From: Bauldia litoralis
GTDB taxonomy: Bacteria > Pseudomonadota > Alphaproteobacteria > Rhizobiales > Kaistiaceae
DNA length: 64,000 bases
Direction: 5' to 3'
Assembly: GCF_900104485.1 (NCBI RefSeq)
Contig: NZ_FMXQ01000003.1
Span: 434,001-498,000 of the forward strand
This document shows, piece after piece, positions 41,315 to 49,834 of this stretch. The notes under the pieces are model-generated. The model saw only the letters and a list, made by a program, of their open reading frames with translations. It was not told the origin of the DNA and made no database searches. The stretch's first letter is position 1. Every line of letters begins with the position of its first letter. Both the position numbers and the translations under genes were made by a program.

Positions 41315-42706
41315 CTAGTTGCCGATCATCTGCTCGACGTCGGCCTGCGCCGCGCAGAGGTTTTCCTCGACATTGCCTTCGTCGAAGTAGGACTGCTGGA
41401 TCGCCTCGGCCCAACGGTCGAGCATACGGGTCAGCTCCGGATGCGGCGGGAAGCGGACCGCGGCGACCTTCGCCATCTCCTCGGCCACTTCGCGATACTG
41501 GCCGGGATACTCGCCCCAGGTCTCGACCAGCGCCGCGACCTCGGGATCGGCCCAGGCCGAGCTCCGCACGGGGTTCATGTTGCCGCCGAGGTGGGTCTTG
41601 ATCATCGTCTCCTTCGAGGTCAGCCACTCAAGGAACAGCCAGGTCGCGGCCTTGTCGCCCGAGTTGGCGTTCATCGACATCGACCAGACCCAGGCGCCCG
41701 CCGCCCGCTCGCCATCGGGGCCAAGCGGGGTCGGGGCGTAGCCGACATCGTCGGAGATCGCCGACTGGTCCGGGTCCTCATAGACGGGCGCGAAGAGATT
41801 GGCCTCGTCAACCGACATGATGTACTGGCCGGCGGCGAAGCCCTGCATCGCCTGGTCCCAGGTGAAGGCCCCGGCGCCTTCCGGCGACGCGGTGCGGATC
41901 AGCTCGATGAAGTCGGTGGTCGCGGCAATGCTCTCGGGCGAACAGATCTGCAGCTTGCCATCGGCATCGATCATCTCGACGCCGTAGGACTGGAGCATCG
42001 TGCCGAAGGTCAGGTAGGGGAGGTCCCAGTACTTGTCGAACCGGGTGATGACCCCGTAGATCGGGCCGTTCGGACCCTCGGCCGAAAGCTTCGGCGCCAT
42101 TTCGAGGAGTTCGGCATAGGTCTTGGGCACTTCGAGGCCGAGTTCCTTCATGATGCTCGGCCGGTAGGCGATCTGGTAGGTCTCGAAGTTGATCGGCAGC
42201 CCCCAGAGCGGGCCCTCGCCCATGCCTGCCATCGGTTCGCGGGTCCAGCGCCCGGAGGCGAGAATGCCCGGGGCGAAATCGGCCATGTCGTAGGCCGCGG
42301 CGTCGGTCAGGGCCGGATCGTCGATATAGGCGTCCAGCGGCTCGAGCCAGTCGCCGGTCGCATATTGCCAGTTGTTGAGCGGCGAGGTCATGAAGGCGTC
42401 ATAGGTGCCGGTGCCCGATGACAGGTCGGCCAGCAGCTTCTCGAAACCCGGCTGTTCGGCGAATTCCTCGAAATCCACCTCGATACCGGTCAGTTCGGTG
42501 AATTCGGGCAGCAGCGGCTTCAATGCATCGACGAATGGATGCGAGATCAGCAGGAGATTGATCTTGCTGCCGCTCTCCTGTTTCCAGTCGATCTCCGCAT
42601 GGGCGGACGTCGCCATGGCAAGGGCAATCGCTGACGCGACACCCAGGCCTGCTAGGCGCTTGGAAAGTGACAGATGCCCGGCGTCACGTGAATCTTGGCT
42701 TTTCAT
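41315..42706 (-). CDS. ABC transporter solute-binding protein (family 1, SorC operon)
   Basis: 463 residues from the ATG at 42706 with a strong GGAGGGG site. Signal peptide ends AHA at residue 37 (before EIDWKQ). The mature part shows INLLLISHPFVDALKPLLPEF, FEEFAEQPGFEKLLADLSSGTG and GLPINFETYQIAYRPSIMKELG, the family 1 sugar-binding pattern. First gene of the operon, divergent from the SorC regulator; a hairpin and two operator-like sites lie in the shared 136-base region. Confidence 0.92.
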   Translation of the reverse strand: MKSQDSRDAGHLSLSKRLAGLGVASAIALAMATSAHAEIDWKQESGSKINLLLISHPFVDALKPLLPEFTELTGIEVDFEEFAEQPGFEKLLADLSSGTGTYDAFMTSPLNNWQYATGDWLEPLDAYIDDPALTDAAAYDMADFAPGILASGRWTREPMAGMGEGPLWGLPINFETYQIAYRPSIMKELGLEVPKTYAELLEMAPKLSAEGPNGPIYGVITRFDKYWDLPYLTFGTMLQSYGVEMIDADGKLQICSPESIAATTDFIELIRTASPEGAGAFTWDQAMQGFAAGQYIMSVDEANLFAPVYEDPDQSAISDDVGYAPTPLGPDGERAAGAWVWSMSMNANSGDKAATWLFLEWLTSKETMIKTHLGGNMNPVRSSAWADPEVAALVETWGEYPGQYREVAEEMAKVAAVRFPPHPELTRMLDRWAEAIQQSYFDEGNVEENLCAAQADVEQMIGN

Positions 42707-42726
42707 GAGAACCCCTCCGGTCCAGA

Positions 42727-42750
42727 AGACAGGCACCCAAAAGCCTGTCT
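42727..42750. repeat. Leader inverted repeat before solute-binding gene
   Basis: AGACAGGC (42727-42734) and GCCTGTCT (42743-42750) are perfect complements around an 8-base loop. It sits 21 bases upstream of the start codon at 42706, just before its ribosome site, and abuts the SorC-type sites. It could be an RNA hairpin of the 5' leader or another operator. Confidence 0.5.
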
Positions 42751-42787
42751 TGCACGATTGTGCATTATTTGCACATATGATTGTGCA
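42751..42787. promoter_or_regulatory. SorC-type operator pair (TGCAC/GTGCA half-sites)
   Basis: TGCACGATTGTGCA (42751-42764) and TGCACATATGATTGTGCA (42770-42787) repeat the same TGCAC...GTGCA arms with centres of 4 and 8 bases. They lie between the SorC regulator and the transporter operon it probably controls. SorC proteins bind as tetramers, which suits paired sites. Confidence 0.65.
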
Positions 42788-42842
42788 GGCCGACAACGAG
42801 GCGGTCAATGCTCCTTCCTGATGAAATTGCGGACACCAGCCG

Positions 42843-43823
42843 ATGGATATGAATGCACCCGGTGAGGAGAGCCTTCTGGTCAGGCTCGCCTGGCTCTATT
42901 ACGTCGCGGGGCTCAACCAGGAGGAGATCGCCCGACGCCTTCAGTTGTCCCGCTTCAAGGTGACGCGGATGCTGGCCCAGGCGCGTGAGAAGGGGATCGT
43001 CAAGATTTCGCTGGATCAGCGGTCCAGCGAAACATTGGACCTCGGCCATCAGCTTTCGGAGTCGTTCGGGCTGACCGAATGCATCGTGACGCCGCCGCTC
43101 GGTAGTGAAGGCGACGAGGTCGACGCGACGGCGCGGCGCGCCGTCGGAATTGCGGCCGCGGCTCTCCTCGGCCGCCGGCTGCAAACGCCGCATCCCGTCA
43201 CCGTCGGCCTGAGCTGGGGGCGAACGGTCGCGTCGCTCGTCGCGGCCTTTCCGGCGACCTCGAAGCCCGATGTCCGCTTCGTCTCGTTGATGGGCTCGCT
43301 GAGCCGGACGGCGCGTTCCAATCCGTTCGACATGGTCCATGCCCTGGCGCAGGCCTGCGGCGGCGAAGCCTATGTCCTGCCGACGCCGTATCTCGTCGAC
43401 TCGGAGTCCGATTTCGACGTTGTGATGAACCAGTCGATCGTCCGGGAGGCGCTGGCCATCGGCTCGGGGGCAGACTTCTACATTTCCAGTTTCGGCGTCT
43501 GCTCCCGCGAGTCCTTCATCTATGACTATGGTCTGATCGGCGACGCGGAGATCGACGAATTGATCAATGCCGGCGCGGTTGGGGACATGCTCGGCAAGTT
43601 CTTCGACGCCGAGGGCAACCTCGTCGCCAGCAGCCTCAACCGGCGCACGCCGAGCGTCTCGCTCGAGGCGATCCGCGACAGGGACCTCGTGCTTCTTGCC
43701 GCCGGCCTTTCCAAGAGCGAAGCGCTCCGGGCGGTGCTGCGGACAGGCCTGGTCAACCGGCTGGTGATTGACGGCGACCTCGCGAGGTCCCTTCTTCCGC
43801 ATGCCCCGGCGCCGAGCGCCTAG
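42843..43823 (+). CDS. SorC-family transcriptional regulator
   Basis: 326 residues. N-terminal helix-turn-helix AGLNQEEIARRLQLSRFKVTRML (about residues 22-45) and the sugar-phosphate-binding domain with VGLSWGRTVASLVAAF, SLMGSLSRTARSNPFDMVH, AVGDMLGKFFDAEGNLVAS. Same family as the eryD product at 12597 but clearly different in sequence. It is divergent from the transporter/PfkB/BtpA operon, and effectors of this family are usually phosphosugars, such as the product of the PfkB kinase. Confidence 0.9.
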   Translation: MDMNAPGEESLLVRLAWLYYVAGLNQEEIARRLQLSRFKVTRMLAQAREKGIVKISLDQRSSETLDLGHQLSESFGLTECIVTPPLGSEGDEVDATARRAVGIAAAALLGRRLQTPHPVTVGLSWGRTVASLVAAFPATSKPDVRFVSLMGSLSRTARSNPFDMVHALAQACGGEAYVLPTPYLVDSESDFDVVMNQSIVREALAIGSGADFYISSFGVCSRESFIYDYGLIGDAEIDELINAGAVGDMLGKFFDAEGNLVASSLNRRTPSVSLEAIRDRDLVLLAAGLSKSEALRAVLRTGLVNRLVIDGDLARSLLPHAPAPSA

Positions 43824-43835
43824 CGGACGGCAGCG

Positions 43836-44720
43836 CTAGCTGGCCCGGTTCGGGCCGGCGTCGCGGGGGAGCGCGGGTGATTTGCCGACCCGCCAGTCGC
43901 GGACGTAGTCGCCGAGGGTGGTGAAACCGACGCCGGGCCGATCGGCAACATGCCGGATGAATTCTTCCAGGAAGAGCAGGCGATGGCCCCGGCCGATCAC
44001 CTGCGGGTGCATGGTGATGTTGAGGATTCCCTTGCCGACCTTGCCGTAGAGGTAGTCGAACTCGCCCTTCCAGATTTCAAGCAGATCGCTTGGCGGCCGG
44101 TAGCCCGGCAAGACGCCCGCCTTGCTCCAGACGTACTCGAAGTGGGGGAAGTCATCGAGATGCCAGGCGACGGGCACCTCGACGAGGTCGACCGGCTTGC
44201 CCCAGGTGAACTCGTCGGTGGCGTTGAAGGCGTCGCCGAGGCGGCACCAGTAAGGCTCGTAGTCGTTGCCCATCAGGCTGCTCTCGTAGTCGAAGCCAAA
44301 CTCGAGGAGCAGCGGAATGGTCTGCGGGCTGTTGTCCCAGGCCGGTGAGCGATAGCCGACCGGCCTGACGCCGGCGATCCGGTCGAGGGCTTCAAGCCCC
44401 TTTTCCATCACCCAGCGCTCCCTGTCGGCATCCAGCGACAAAGGGTTCTCGTGGACCCAGCCGTGATGGCCGATCTCGTGGCCCGCCTCGCGGATCGCGA
44501 CGACCGTATCGGGAAAGGCGAGGGCGGTGTGACCGGGCACGAAGAAGGTCGACTTGATGTTGTAGTCGGCGAGCAATTTCAGGATGCGCCGCAGCGCGAT
44601 CGGCCCGAACTCGCCGCGCGACACCATGCTCGGCGACGTCGCCTCGAAGCTGCCGATCCAGACGCTGAGGGCGTCATAGTCGAAGGTCAGGGCGATCCGG
44701 ACATCGCGGGCGTCATCCAT
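43836..44720 (-). CDS. Polysaccharide-deacetylase-family (PuuE/cyclic-imidase-like) hydrolase
   Basis: 294 residues from the ATG at 44720. The NodB-fold motifs are ALTFDYDALSVW (metal aspartates), GHEIGHHGWVHENP (histidines) and YRSPAWDNSP. No signal peptide, so it acts in the cytoplasm, as do PuuE-type allantoinases and cyclic imide hydrolases of this superfamily rather than chitin or peptidoglycan deacetylases. It ends the operon with the Liv-type transporter. Activity on a cyclic amide or imide is an inference from its cytoplasmic location and neighbours. Confidence 0.82.
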   Translation of the reverse strand: MDDARDVRIALTFDYDALSVWIGSFEATSPSMVSRGEFGPIALRRILKLLADYNIKSTFFVPGHTALAFPDTVVAIREAGHEIGHHGWVHENPLSLDADRERWVMEKGLEALDRIAGVRPVGYRSPAWDNSPQTIPLLLEFGFDYESSLMGNDYEPYWCRLGDAFNATDEFTWGKPVDLVEVPVAWHLDDFPHFEYVWSKAGVLPGYRPPSDLLEIWKGEFDYLYGKVGKGILNITMHPQVIGRGHRLLFLEEFIRHVADRPGVGFTTLGDYVRDWRVGKSPALPRDAGPNRAS

Positions 44721-44798
44721 GGTTCTGAAGTCCTCTTCTGTCGATTTCTGGCCATCGGGCCCGACCGCCCGTGGCAAGGCGGGCCGCCGGACCGTGGC

Positions 44799-45734
44799 TT
44801 AGTCCGGGATGCCTTCCGCGGCGTGGATGATCAGTTCGCCCATCCGCGCCACCGTGTCCTCGACCAGCGCGCGCTGGCCGCGATGCTGCTGGGTCATGAT
44901 GGAGATGATCACGGGGCTGCCGGCGGCCGGGGTGAAAATGCCGAGGTCTGACGAGATGAAGGGGGGAAAGTTGCCGGTCTTGTGGGCCGCCGTGACGCCC
45001 CACATGTATTTCGGCAGCATCGAATGGAGCTGCTGCCCGCGCAACATGGCGAGCATCGTCTCGCAGCTTTCGGGGCTGGCGCAGCGGTGGTCGTGAATCT
45101 GCAGCATCAGCAAGCCGAGCGAACGCGCGGTCGCCAGCGCGAAGGGTCGGTCCTCGCCGAAGTGGTAGCGTTCGCGCGCCGCGGCGAAGCTCACCGGCGT
45201 CTTGAAAGGATAGCCGCGCCGCGCCAGTTCGCCGGGAGCGACGGTGGCAAGTTCGGGGTCCATGCTGCCGGCGAGCGCCCGGAACCAGGCAAGTGCGTTG
45301 CCGGTCATCGTGATCTGGTCGAGGCCAAGCGCGGCCATTGTCTGGTTGACGGCTTCCGGGCCGCCGACGGCGTCGAGGACGATGTCGGTCGCACTGTTGT
45401 CGCTGATGACGATCATCAGCCATGCCGCGTCCTTGAGCGTGAAGGTCGCCCCGGCGTCGAACAGGAACAGGACACCCGTGCCGAGGCGCTTGTCGTCGTC
45501 GCCGAGGGTAACCCGCGTGGCAAGGTCGACCTCGCCGGTCTCGACCTTGCGCATCAGCGTCACCAGCAACGCCACCTTGATGAGGCTCATCGTGTCCTGT
45601 TGGCGATCGGCGTTGATGGCGATCTCGCCGCCGCCGTTGACGAAATGTACGAAGATGCCCCAGTCGGCCCGCAGGCTGTCGGCGAGGTGCGTGAGGCGAT
45701 GCTCGAGGACCTGAATCCAGTTGAGTTCAGACAC
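44799..45734 (-). CDS. Class A beta-lactamase-like serine hydrolase without signal peptide
   Basis: 311 residues from the GTG at 45734, which has GGAGGG seven bases upstream inside the end of the SDR gene; an ATG at 45749 adds five residues. The SxxK motif is SLIK (residues 50-53), SDN is at 111-113 (VISDNSATD) and KTG at 252-254 (AHKTGNF), so all three active-site elements of class A beta-lactamases are present; the omega-loop glutamate is not obvious. There is no export signal, so periplasmic antibiotic resistance is unlikely. Within this catabolic operon it may open a lactam or hydrolyse an amide after uptake. Confidence 0.82.
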   Translation of the reverse strand: MSELNWIQVLEHRLTHLADSLRADWGIFVHFVNGGGEIAINADRQQDTMSLIKVALLVTLMRKVETGEVDLATRVTLGDDDKRLGTGVLFLFDAGATFTLKDAAWLMIVISDNSATDIVLDAVGGPEAVNQTMAALGLDQITMTGNALAWFRALAGSMDPELATVAPGELARRGYPFKTPVSFAAARERYHFGEDRPFALATARSLGLLMLQIHDHRCASPESCETMLAMLRGQQLHSMLPKYMWGVTAAHKTGNFPPFISSDLGIFTPAAGSPVIISIMTQQHRGQRALVEDTVARMGELIIHAAEGIPD

Positions 45735-46488
45735 AGAGATACCCTCCATCGACGATCAGCTGCGTGCCGGTGATATAGGACGCGTCCCCGGAGGCGAGGA
45801 AGCAGACAGCCTTGGCGACCTCCTCGGGTCGGCCGAGGCGCGCCATCGGTACGCGGGCGTCGAGCCAGGCGCGCCCCGCGTCAGGATCGTCCATGAGGCG
45901 CACCATGGTGGTGTCGATCACGCCCGGAACCACGACATTGACGCGGACATTCTCCTTCGCCCAATCGGCGGCCATGCCGGTGGTCAGGCCGAGGAGCCCC
46001 GCCTTGCTGGCGCCGTAGGAGAGGGCGGCATCCCCTGTACCCATGCGCAGGGCGCCGGTCGAGGAAATGTTGACGATGGCCATCGGCGATGTGTCGCCGG
46101 CCGCCTTCCGCGCCCGAACCGCGGCCTGGGCGACGAAGAAGCTGCCCCGCAGGTTGATCGCCTGGTTGAATTCCCAGTCGGTTGCCTCGACCTCCAGCGC
46201 CGGCGCGAGCGCGTAGACGCCGGCGCCGTTGACGACCACCTGTGGTGGACCGCCGAGTTTTTCCACCGCGGCGGCGACGCATTGGCGCGCAGCGTCGGTG
46301 TCCGCCAGATCGCCGGTAACGGCGAAGAAGCGCCCCGGATGCCCGGCCTCCATCTCGCCCAGCGGTGTCGCGTCGCGGTCGATGCCGGCGACCGTCGCGC
46401 CTTCGTCGAGGAGCTGCGCGACGATGGCGCGACCGATGCCGCCGGCGGCGCCGGTGACCACGGCCTTTTGTCCCGAAAACCGGCCCAT
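45727..46488 (-). CDS. SDR-family oxidoreductase
   Basis: 253 residues, classical short-chain dehydrogenase. NAD(P)-binding TGAAGGIGRA at the N-terminus, NGAG in VVVNGAGVYAL, catalytic serine in NISSTGAL and YGASK (Tyr and Lys), and the C-terminal ASYITGTQLIVDGGYLCV. It lies 33 bases after LivM and overlaps the start of the beta-lactamase-like gene. Likely oxidises a hydroxyl group of the transported compound. Acidic residue at the end of strand 2 (GIDRDA) favours NAD. Confidence 0.9.
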   Translation of the reverse strand: MGRFSGQKAVVTGAAGGIGRAIVAQLLDEGATVAGIDRDATPLGEMEAGHPGRFFAVTGDLADTDAARQCVAAAVEKLGGPPQVVVNGAGVYALAPALEVEATDWEFNQAINLRGSFFVAQAAVRARKAAGDTSPMAIVNISSTGALRMGTGDAALSYGASKAGLLGLTTGMAADWAKENVRVNVVVPGVIDTTMVRLMDDPDAGRAWLDARVPMARLGRPEEVAKAVCFLASGDASYITGTQLIVDGGYLCV

Positions 46489-46521
46489 TCTACGCTCCCC
46501 CTGCTAAGGCCGCCGCGCTGT

Positions 46522-47496
46522 TCATCGCGCCGACTCCTCGCCCTTCGCGCCGCGCCGTGCCGTGAAGATCTCCCCCAGCGACCACAATCCGCCGGGAACA
46601 AACCGCAGCGTCAGCACGATCAGCACGGCGATGATCATGAAACGGACCACGCCGAAGGAGGCGAGCTGCTCGGTGACGACCGTCAGGGCGATGGCGGCGA
46701 CGATCGGTCCGAAGATGGTCGCCGTGCCGCCGAGCAGCACCATCGACAGGATGAGGGTCGTCAGGGAGAAGGAGAAGACGTCGGGCGAGGCGACAATCAG
46801 GTAGTGGGCGTAAACCGCGCCGGCCGCGGAGGTGAAGAGCGAACTCGCGACCATCGCCAGGACGCGCTGGCGGGTGGCGGACATGCCGCGACTGACCGCA
46901 TAGGCCTCGTTGTCGCGCAAGGCGACCAGGCTGAGCCCGAAGTCGGATCGGACCAGCCAGCGGAGAAAAAGCGTCGAGCCGATCAGCAGGGCCTCCGCGA
47001 GGTAGAAATAGCTCATCGCGGACGAACCAAACCGGAAGCCGAAAAGCTCGAGATCGGGCACGCCGACCAGACCGACCGCGCCGCCGGTCAGCCATTTCTG
47101 GCTGATGATCAGGGCGACGCAGAGCTGGACGAAGGCGAAGGTGACCAGCGCGACATAGATTCCGCGGAGCCGGACCGCGAGCGCTGCGGTGACGGCCGCC
47201 AGCACCGCGACGAAGGCGACGGCGAGCAGGATGTCGAGCCAGATCGGGATGCCGAAATGGATCGTGGCGATGGCGCTGACATAGCCGCCGATGCCGAAGA
47301 AGGCGACATGCGCGAAGTTGAAGATTCCCGCGTAGCCGAGGGTCAGGTCCCAGTTCGATGCGACGACGGCGAAGAGCAGCGCAAGGATCGCAAGATTGCG
47401 CGAGACGCCTCCGGTGAAGACCAGCGGCGCGACGATCGCCGCCGCGATCGCGAGCATCCAGAGGAAGAGGCCGATCCGGCCGCCGAATACGGTCAT
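46522..47496 (-). CDS. Branched-chain amino acid-type ABC permease, LivM
   Basis: 324 residues, about nine hydrophobic segments. LTLGYAGIFNFAHVAFFGIGGYVSA, RGIYVALVTFAFVQL, and the cytoplasmic RDNEAYAVSRGMSATRQRVLAM followed by LGGTATIFGPIVAAIAL are hallmarks of LivM. Overlaps LivH by four bases. HAAP-family transporters carry a wide range of amides and aromatic acids, not only branched-chain amino acids. Confidence 0.92.
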   Translation of the reverse strand: MTVFGGRIGLFLWMLAIAAAIVAPLVFTGGVSRNLAILALLFAVVASNWDLTLGYAGIFNFAHVAFFGIGGYVSAIATIHFGIPIWLDILLAVAFVAVLAAVTAALAVRLRGIYVALVTFAFVQLCVALIISQKWLTGGAVGLVGVPDLELFGFRFGSSAMSYFYLAEALLIGSTLFLRWLVRSDFGLSLVALRDNEAYAVSRGMSATRQRVLAMVASSLFTSAAGAVYAHYLIVASPDVFSFSLTTLILSMVLLGGTATIFGPIVAAIALTVVTEQLASFGVVRFMIIAVLIVLTLRFVPGGLWSLGEIFTARRGAKGEESAR

Positions 47497-48356
47497 GCCG
47501 ATCTCCCCAGCAGGCCGTTGGGCCGAACGAGCAGGATGACGATCAGCACCGTGAACAGCGCGACGGGGGTCCAGTAGATACCGATATAGTAGGAGCTCGC
47601 CGCCTCGATGAGCCCGATCAGGTAGGCTGCGATGATCGTTCCCGGCAGGCTTCCCAGGCCGCCGAAGACGACGACCAGGAAGGCCCGCAGCAGCGGCTCA
47701 TTGCCCATCGACGGGGTGATGTTGAACAGGCCGCCGATCATGACGCCCGCCACGCCGGCCAGAAGCGCGCTGACAGCGAAGGTCACCAGGTAGGTCACCT
47801 CGACCCGGATGCCGAGCAGCCGTGCCGCCTCGTCATTCTGGGCGATTGCCCGGATGGCCAGCCCGTGCTTGCTGAGCTTGAGGAAGAGCGCCAGCGCGCC
47901 AAGCAGCACCGGTGCGAGGATGATCACCAGCAGGTTTTGGGCCTGCATCGCGGTGCCGGCGATCTTGACGGTGCCGGTCACTACCTGGTCGAGCGCCTTG
48001 AGGCGGGCGCCGAAGATCAGGAGAGCGAGGTTTTCGAGGAACATCGCGCCGGCGACCGTCGTCATGATGACGGTCAGCTCGACGGCCGGCGTTCCGATCC
48101 ACGGGCGCACCAGGAGCACGTAGAGCACGGCGCCTGCCGCGACCATGAAGATCATGCAGGCCAGGATCCCGGCGAAGAGACCGAGCCCGAGGCCGGCGGG
48201 ATCCGACACCCACCAGGCGACGAAGGCGCCCACCATGAGCAGCGCGCCATGGGCGAAGTTGAAGACGCCAAGCGCCCCCCAGACGAGCGAGAGACCGCTT
48301 GCGATCAGCGCATAGATCGAACCGGAAACGAGACCCGCGACGATGACGGCGCCCAT
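47493..48356 (-). CDS. Branched-chain amino acid-type ABC permease, LivH
   Basis: 287 residues. SGSIYALIASGLSLVWGALGVFNFAHGALLM at the N-terminus and GLGSLPGTIIAAYLIGLIEA near residue 215, both typical of LivH. The start overlaps the LivF stop by one base (TGATG). Forms the channel with LivM. Confidence 0.93.
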   Translation of the reverse strand: MGAVIVAGLVSGSIYALIASGLSLVWGALGVFNFAHGALLMVGAFVAWWVSDPAGLGLGLFAGILACMIFMVAAGAVLYVLLVRPWIGTPAVELTVIMTTVAGAMFLENLALLIFGARLKALDQVVTGTVKIAGTAMQAQNLLVIILAPVLLGALALFLKLSKHGLAIRAIAQNDEAARLLGIRVEVTYLVTFAVSALLAGVAGVMIGGLFNITPSMGNEPLLRAFLVVVFGGLGSLPGTIIAAYLIGLIEAASSYYIGIYWTPVALFTVLIVILLVRPNGLLGRSA

Positions 48357-49069
48357 CAGGCAGCACTCCCGAAATACCGCTGGAGAATGTCCTGGTGATT
48401 GAGCTGGCTGCGGTCCTTGATCTCCAGGGCGACCCGGCCCTTCTCGATCAGGTAGAGCCGCGGACAGAGACCGAGCAGGAGGTCGACATCCTGGTCGACG
48501 ACGACGAGGCTGGCGCCGGTTTCCGCCACCAGGCCGATCTGGTGCGCCAGTTCCTGGCGGATCTTCGGGGCAAGGCCGAGCGTCGGTTCGTCGAGAATGA
48601 GCAGGCGGGGCATCGCCATCAGGCCGACGCCGATCGCGGCCATCTGGCGCTCGCCGCCGGAGAGCGTCTTGCAGTGCTGCGACCGCCGCTCCGCCAGCCG
48701 CGGGAAGATGGCGAAGACCTTGTCGAGCGTCTCGCGGCGGTGCGACCAGGCCGCGTTGCGATAGGCGCCAAGGGTCAGCGCCTCGAGCACGGTCATGCGT
48801 GGAAACAGCGTGCTGGCCTGGGCGACCTGGATCAGCCCCTTGCCAACGATCGCGTCGGTGCTGGCGCCGGTGATGTCGTCGCCTTCGAAGCGCACCCTCC
48901 CTTCGCGGACCGGCACCAGGCCGGAGATGGTGCGCAGGAGCGTCGACTTGCCGTGTCCGTTCGGCCCGAAGAGCCCTACCGATTCTCCGGCACCGACCGC
49001 CATCGAGATGCCGTGCAGGACCTCGATCCGTCCGTAGCCCGAATGGAGGTCCTCGACCTCAAGTCGCAT
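48356..49069 (-). CDS. Branched-chain amino acid-type ABC ATPase, LivF
   Basis: 237 residues from the ATG at 49069, 11 bases inside LivG. Walker A reads GPNGHGKSTLLR (histidine in place of the usual alanine, which is permitted by the GxxxxGKS pattern), signature LSGGERQM, Walker B LLILDEPTLGLAP, switch region VVDQDVDLLLGL with Q/D instead of the usual E-Q-N pattern. The histidine of the H-loop is not evident. Normal length for LivF. Confidence 0.9.
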   Translation of the reverse strand: MRLEVEDLHSGYGRIEVLHGISMAVGAGESVGLFGPNGHGKSTLLRTISGLVPVREGRVRFEGDDITGASTDAIVGKGLIQVAQASTLFPRMTVLEALTLGAYRNAAWSHRRETLDKVFAIFPRLAERRSQHCKTLSGGERQMAAIGVGLMAMPRLLILDEPTLGLAPKIRQELAHQIGLVAETGASLVVVDQDVDLLLGLCPRLYLIEKGRVALEIKDRSQLNHQDILQRYFGSAA

Positions 49070-49814
49070 GGAGATTCTCCATGGCCTTGCCGCCAAGATA
49101 GGCCTCGATCACCTGCGGGTCGCGGGCAATTTCCGAGGGCGGTCCCTCGGTGAGCTTTTTGCCGAAATCCATCACCATGACTCGCTCGGACACGCCGAAA
49201 AGCAGCGGCAGGATATGCTCGATGAGCAGGATGGAGGTGCCGCTGTCGCGCAGACGGAGGATGAGCCGCTGCAGGTCCGCCTGCTCGATCGAGTTGAGGC
49301 CCGATGCCGGCTCGTCGAGCAGCAACAGCCTGGGGCGCGCCACCATCGCGGAGGCGATCATGAGGTGCTTCGTCTGGAAGACGGGGAGCGATCCCGCGAG
49401 CTCGTTGCGAAGCGGCGCGAGCTCCAGCATTTCCAGCGTCGCCTCGATCGCCGCCTGCAAGGCCGCGCCGCGCAGTCCTGCGCCATAGACGCCACCGAGG
49501 CGGATATTCTGTTCGACGGTCAACTTGGCGAAGGAGGTTTCCTTCTGGAATGTCCGCGCCAGTCCGAGGCGCATGATCCGGTGCGGCTTCAGCCGGTCGA
49601 TCCGATGCCCGTCGAAAACCACCTCGCCGCGATCCGGGCCGAAGGGGTTCCGGGTGATCAGGTTGAAAAGCGTCGTCTTGCCGGCACCGTTCGGCCCGGC
49701 GATGCCGAGGATCTCGCCCCGGCGGATGGTGAAGGACACGTCGTCGACCGCGACAAGGGAGCCGAACGACTTGCCCAGCCCCCTGACCTCAATGATGGTT
49801 TCGGTCGTTGTCAC
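49059..49814 (-). CDS. Branched-chain amino acid-type ABC ATPase, LivG, with degenerate signature
   Basis: 251 residues from the GTG at 49814 (AGGA seven bases upstream). Walker A GPNGAGKTTLFN (residues 40-48), Q-loop in ARTFQKETSF, Walker B LLLLDEPASGLN and an H-loop histidine (LLIEHILPLL) are normal. The ABC signature, usually L(S/P)YGQQR, reads LPVFQTKHL at residues 143-151, so the glycine that contacts the partner nucleotide is replaced by phenylalanine. One functional site in the LivF-LivG pair could then be non-catalytic. The base stretch there is otherwise unremarkable. Confidence 0.9.
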   Translation of the reverse strand: MTTTETIIEVRGLGKSFGSLVAVDDVSFTIRRGEILGIAGPNGAGKTTLFNLITRNPFGPDRGEVVFDGHRIDRLKPHRIMRLGLARTFQKETSFAKLTVEQNIRLGGVYGAGLRGAALQAAIEATLEMLELAPLRNELAGSLPVFQTKHLMIASAMVARPRLLLLDEPASGLNSIEQADLQRLILRLRDSGTSILLIEHILPLLFGVSERVMVMDFGKKLTEGPPSEIARDPQVIEAYLGGKAMENLHAT

Positions 49815-49834
49815 AACGCGTCCTGTGAGCGAAA

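Noticed and set aside
44799-45734. Antibiotic-resistance beta-lactamase
   Set aside because: No signal peptide, catabolic operon context, and no clear omega-loop glutamate.
45721-47577. 618-codon plus-strand frame opposite the SDR and LivM
   Set aside because: Composition is typical of antisense to membrane-protein genes (Arg/Gly/Asp/Gln runs); both minus-strand genes are certain.
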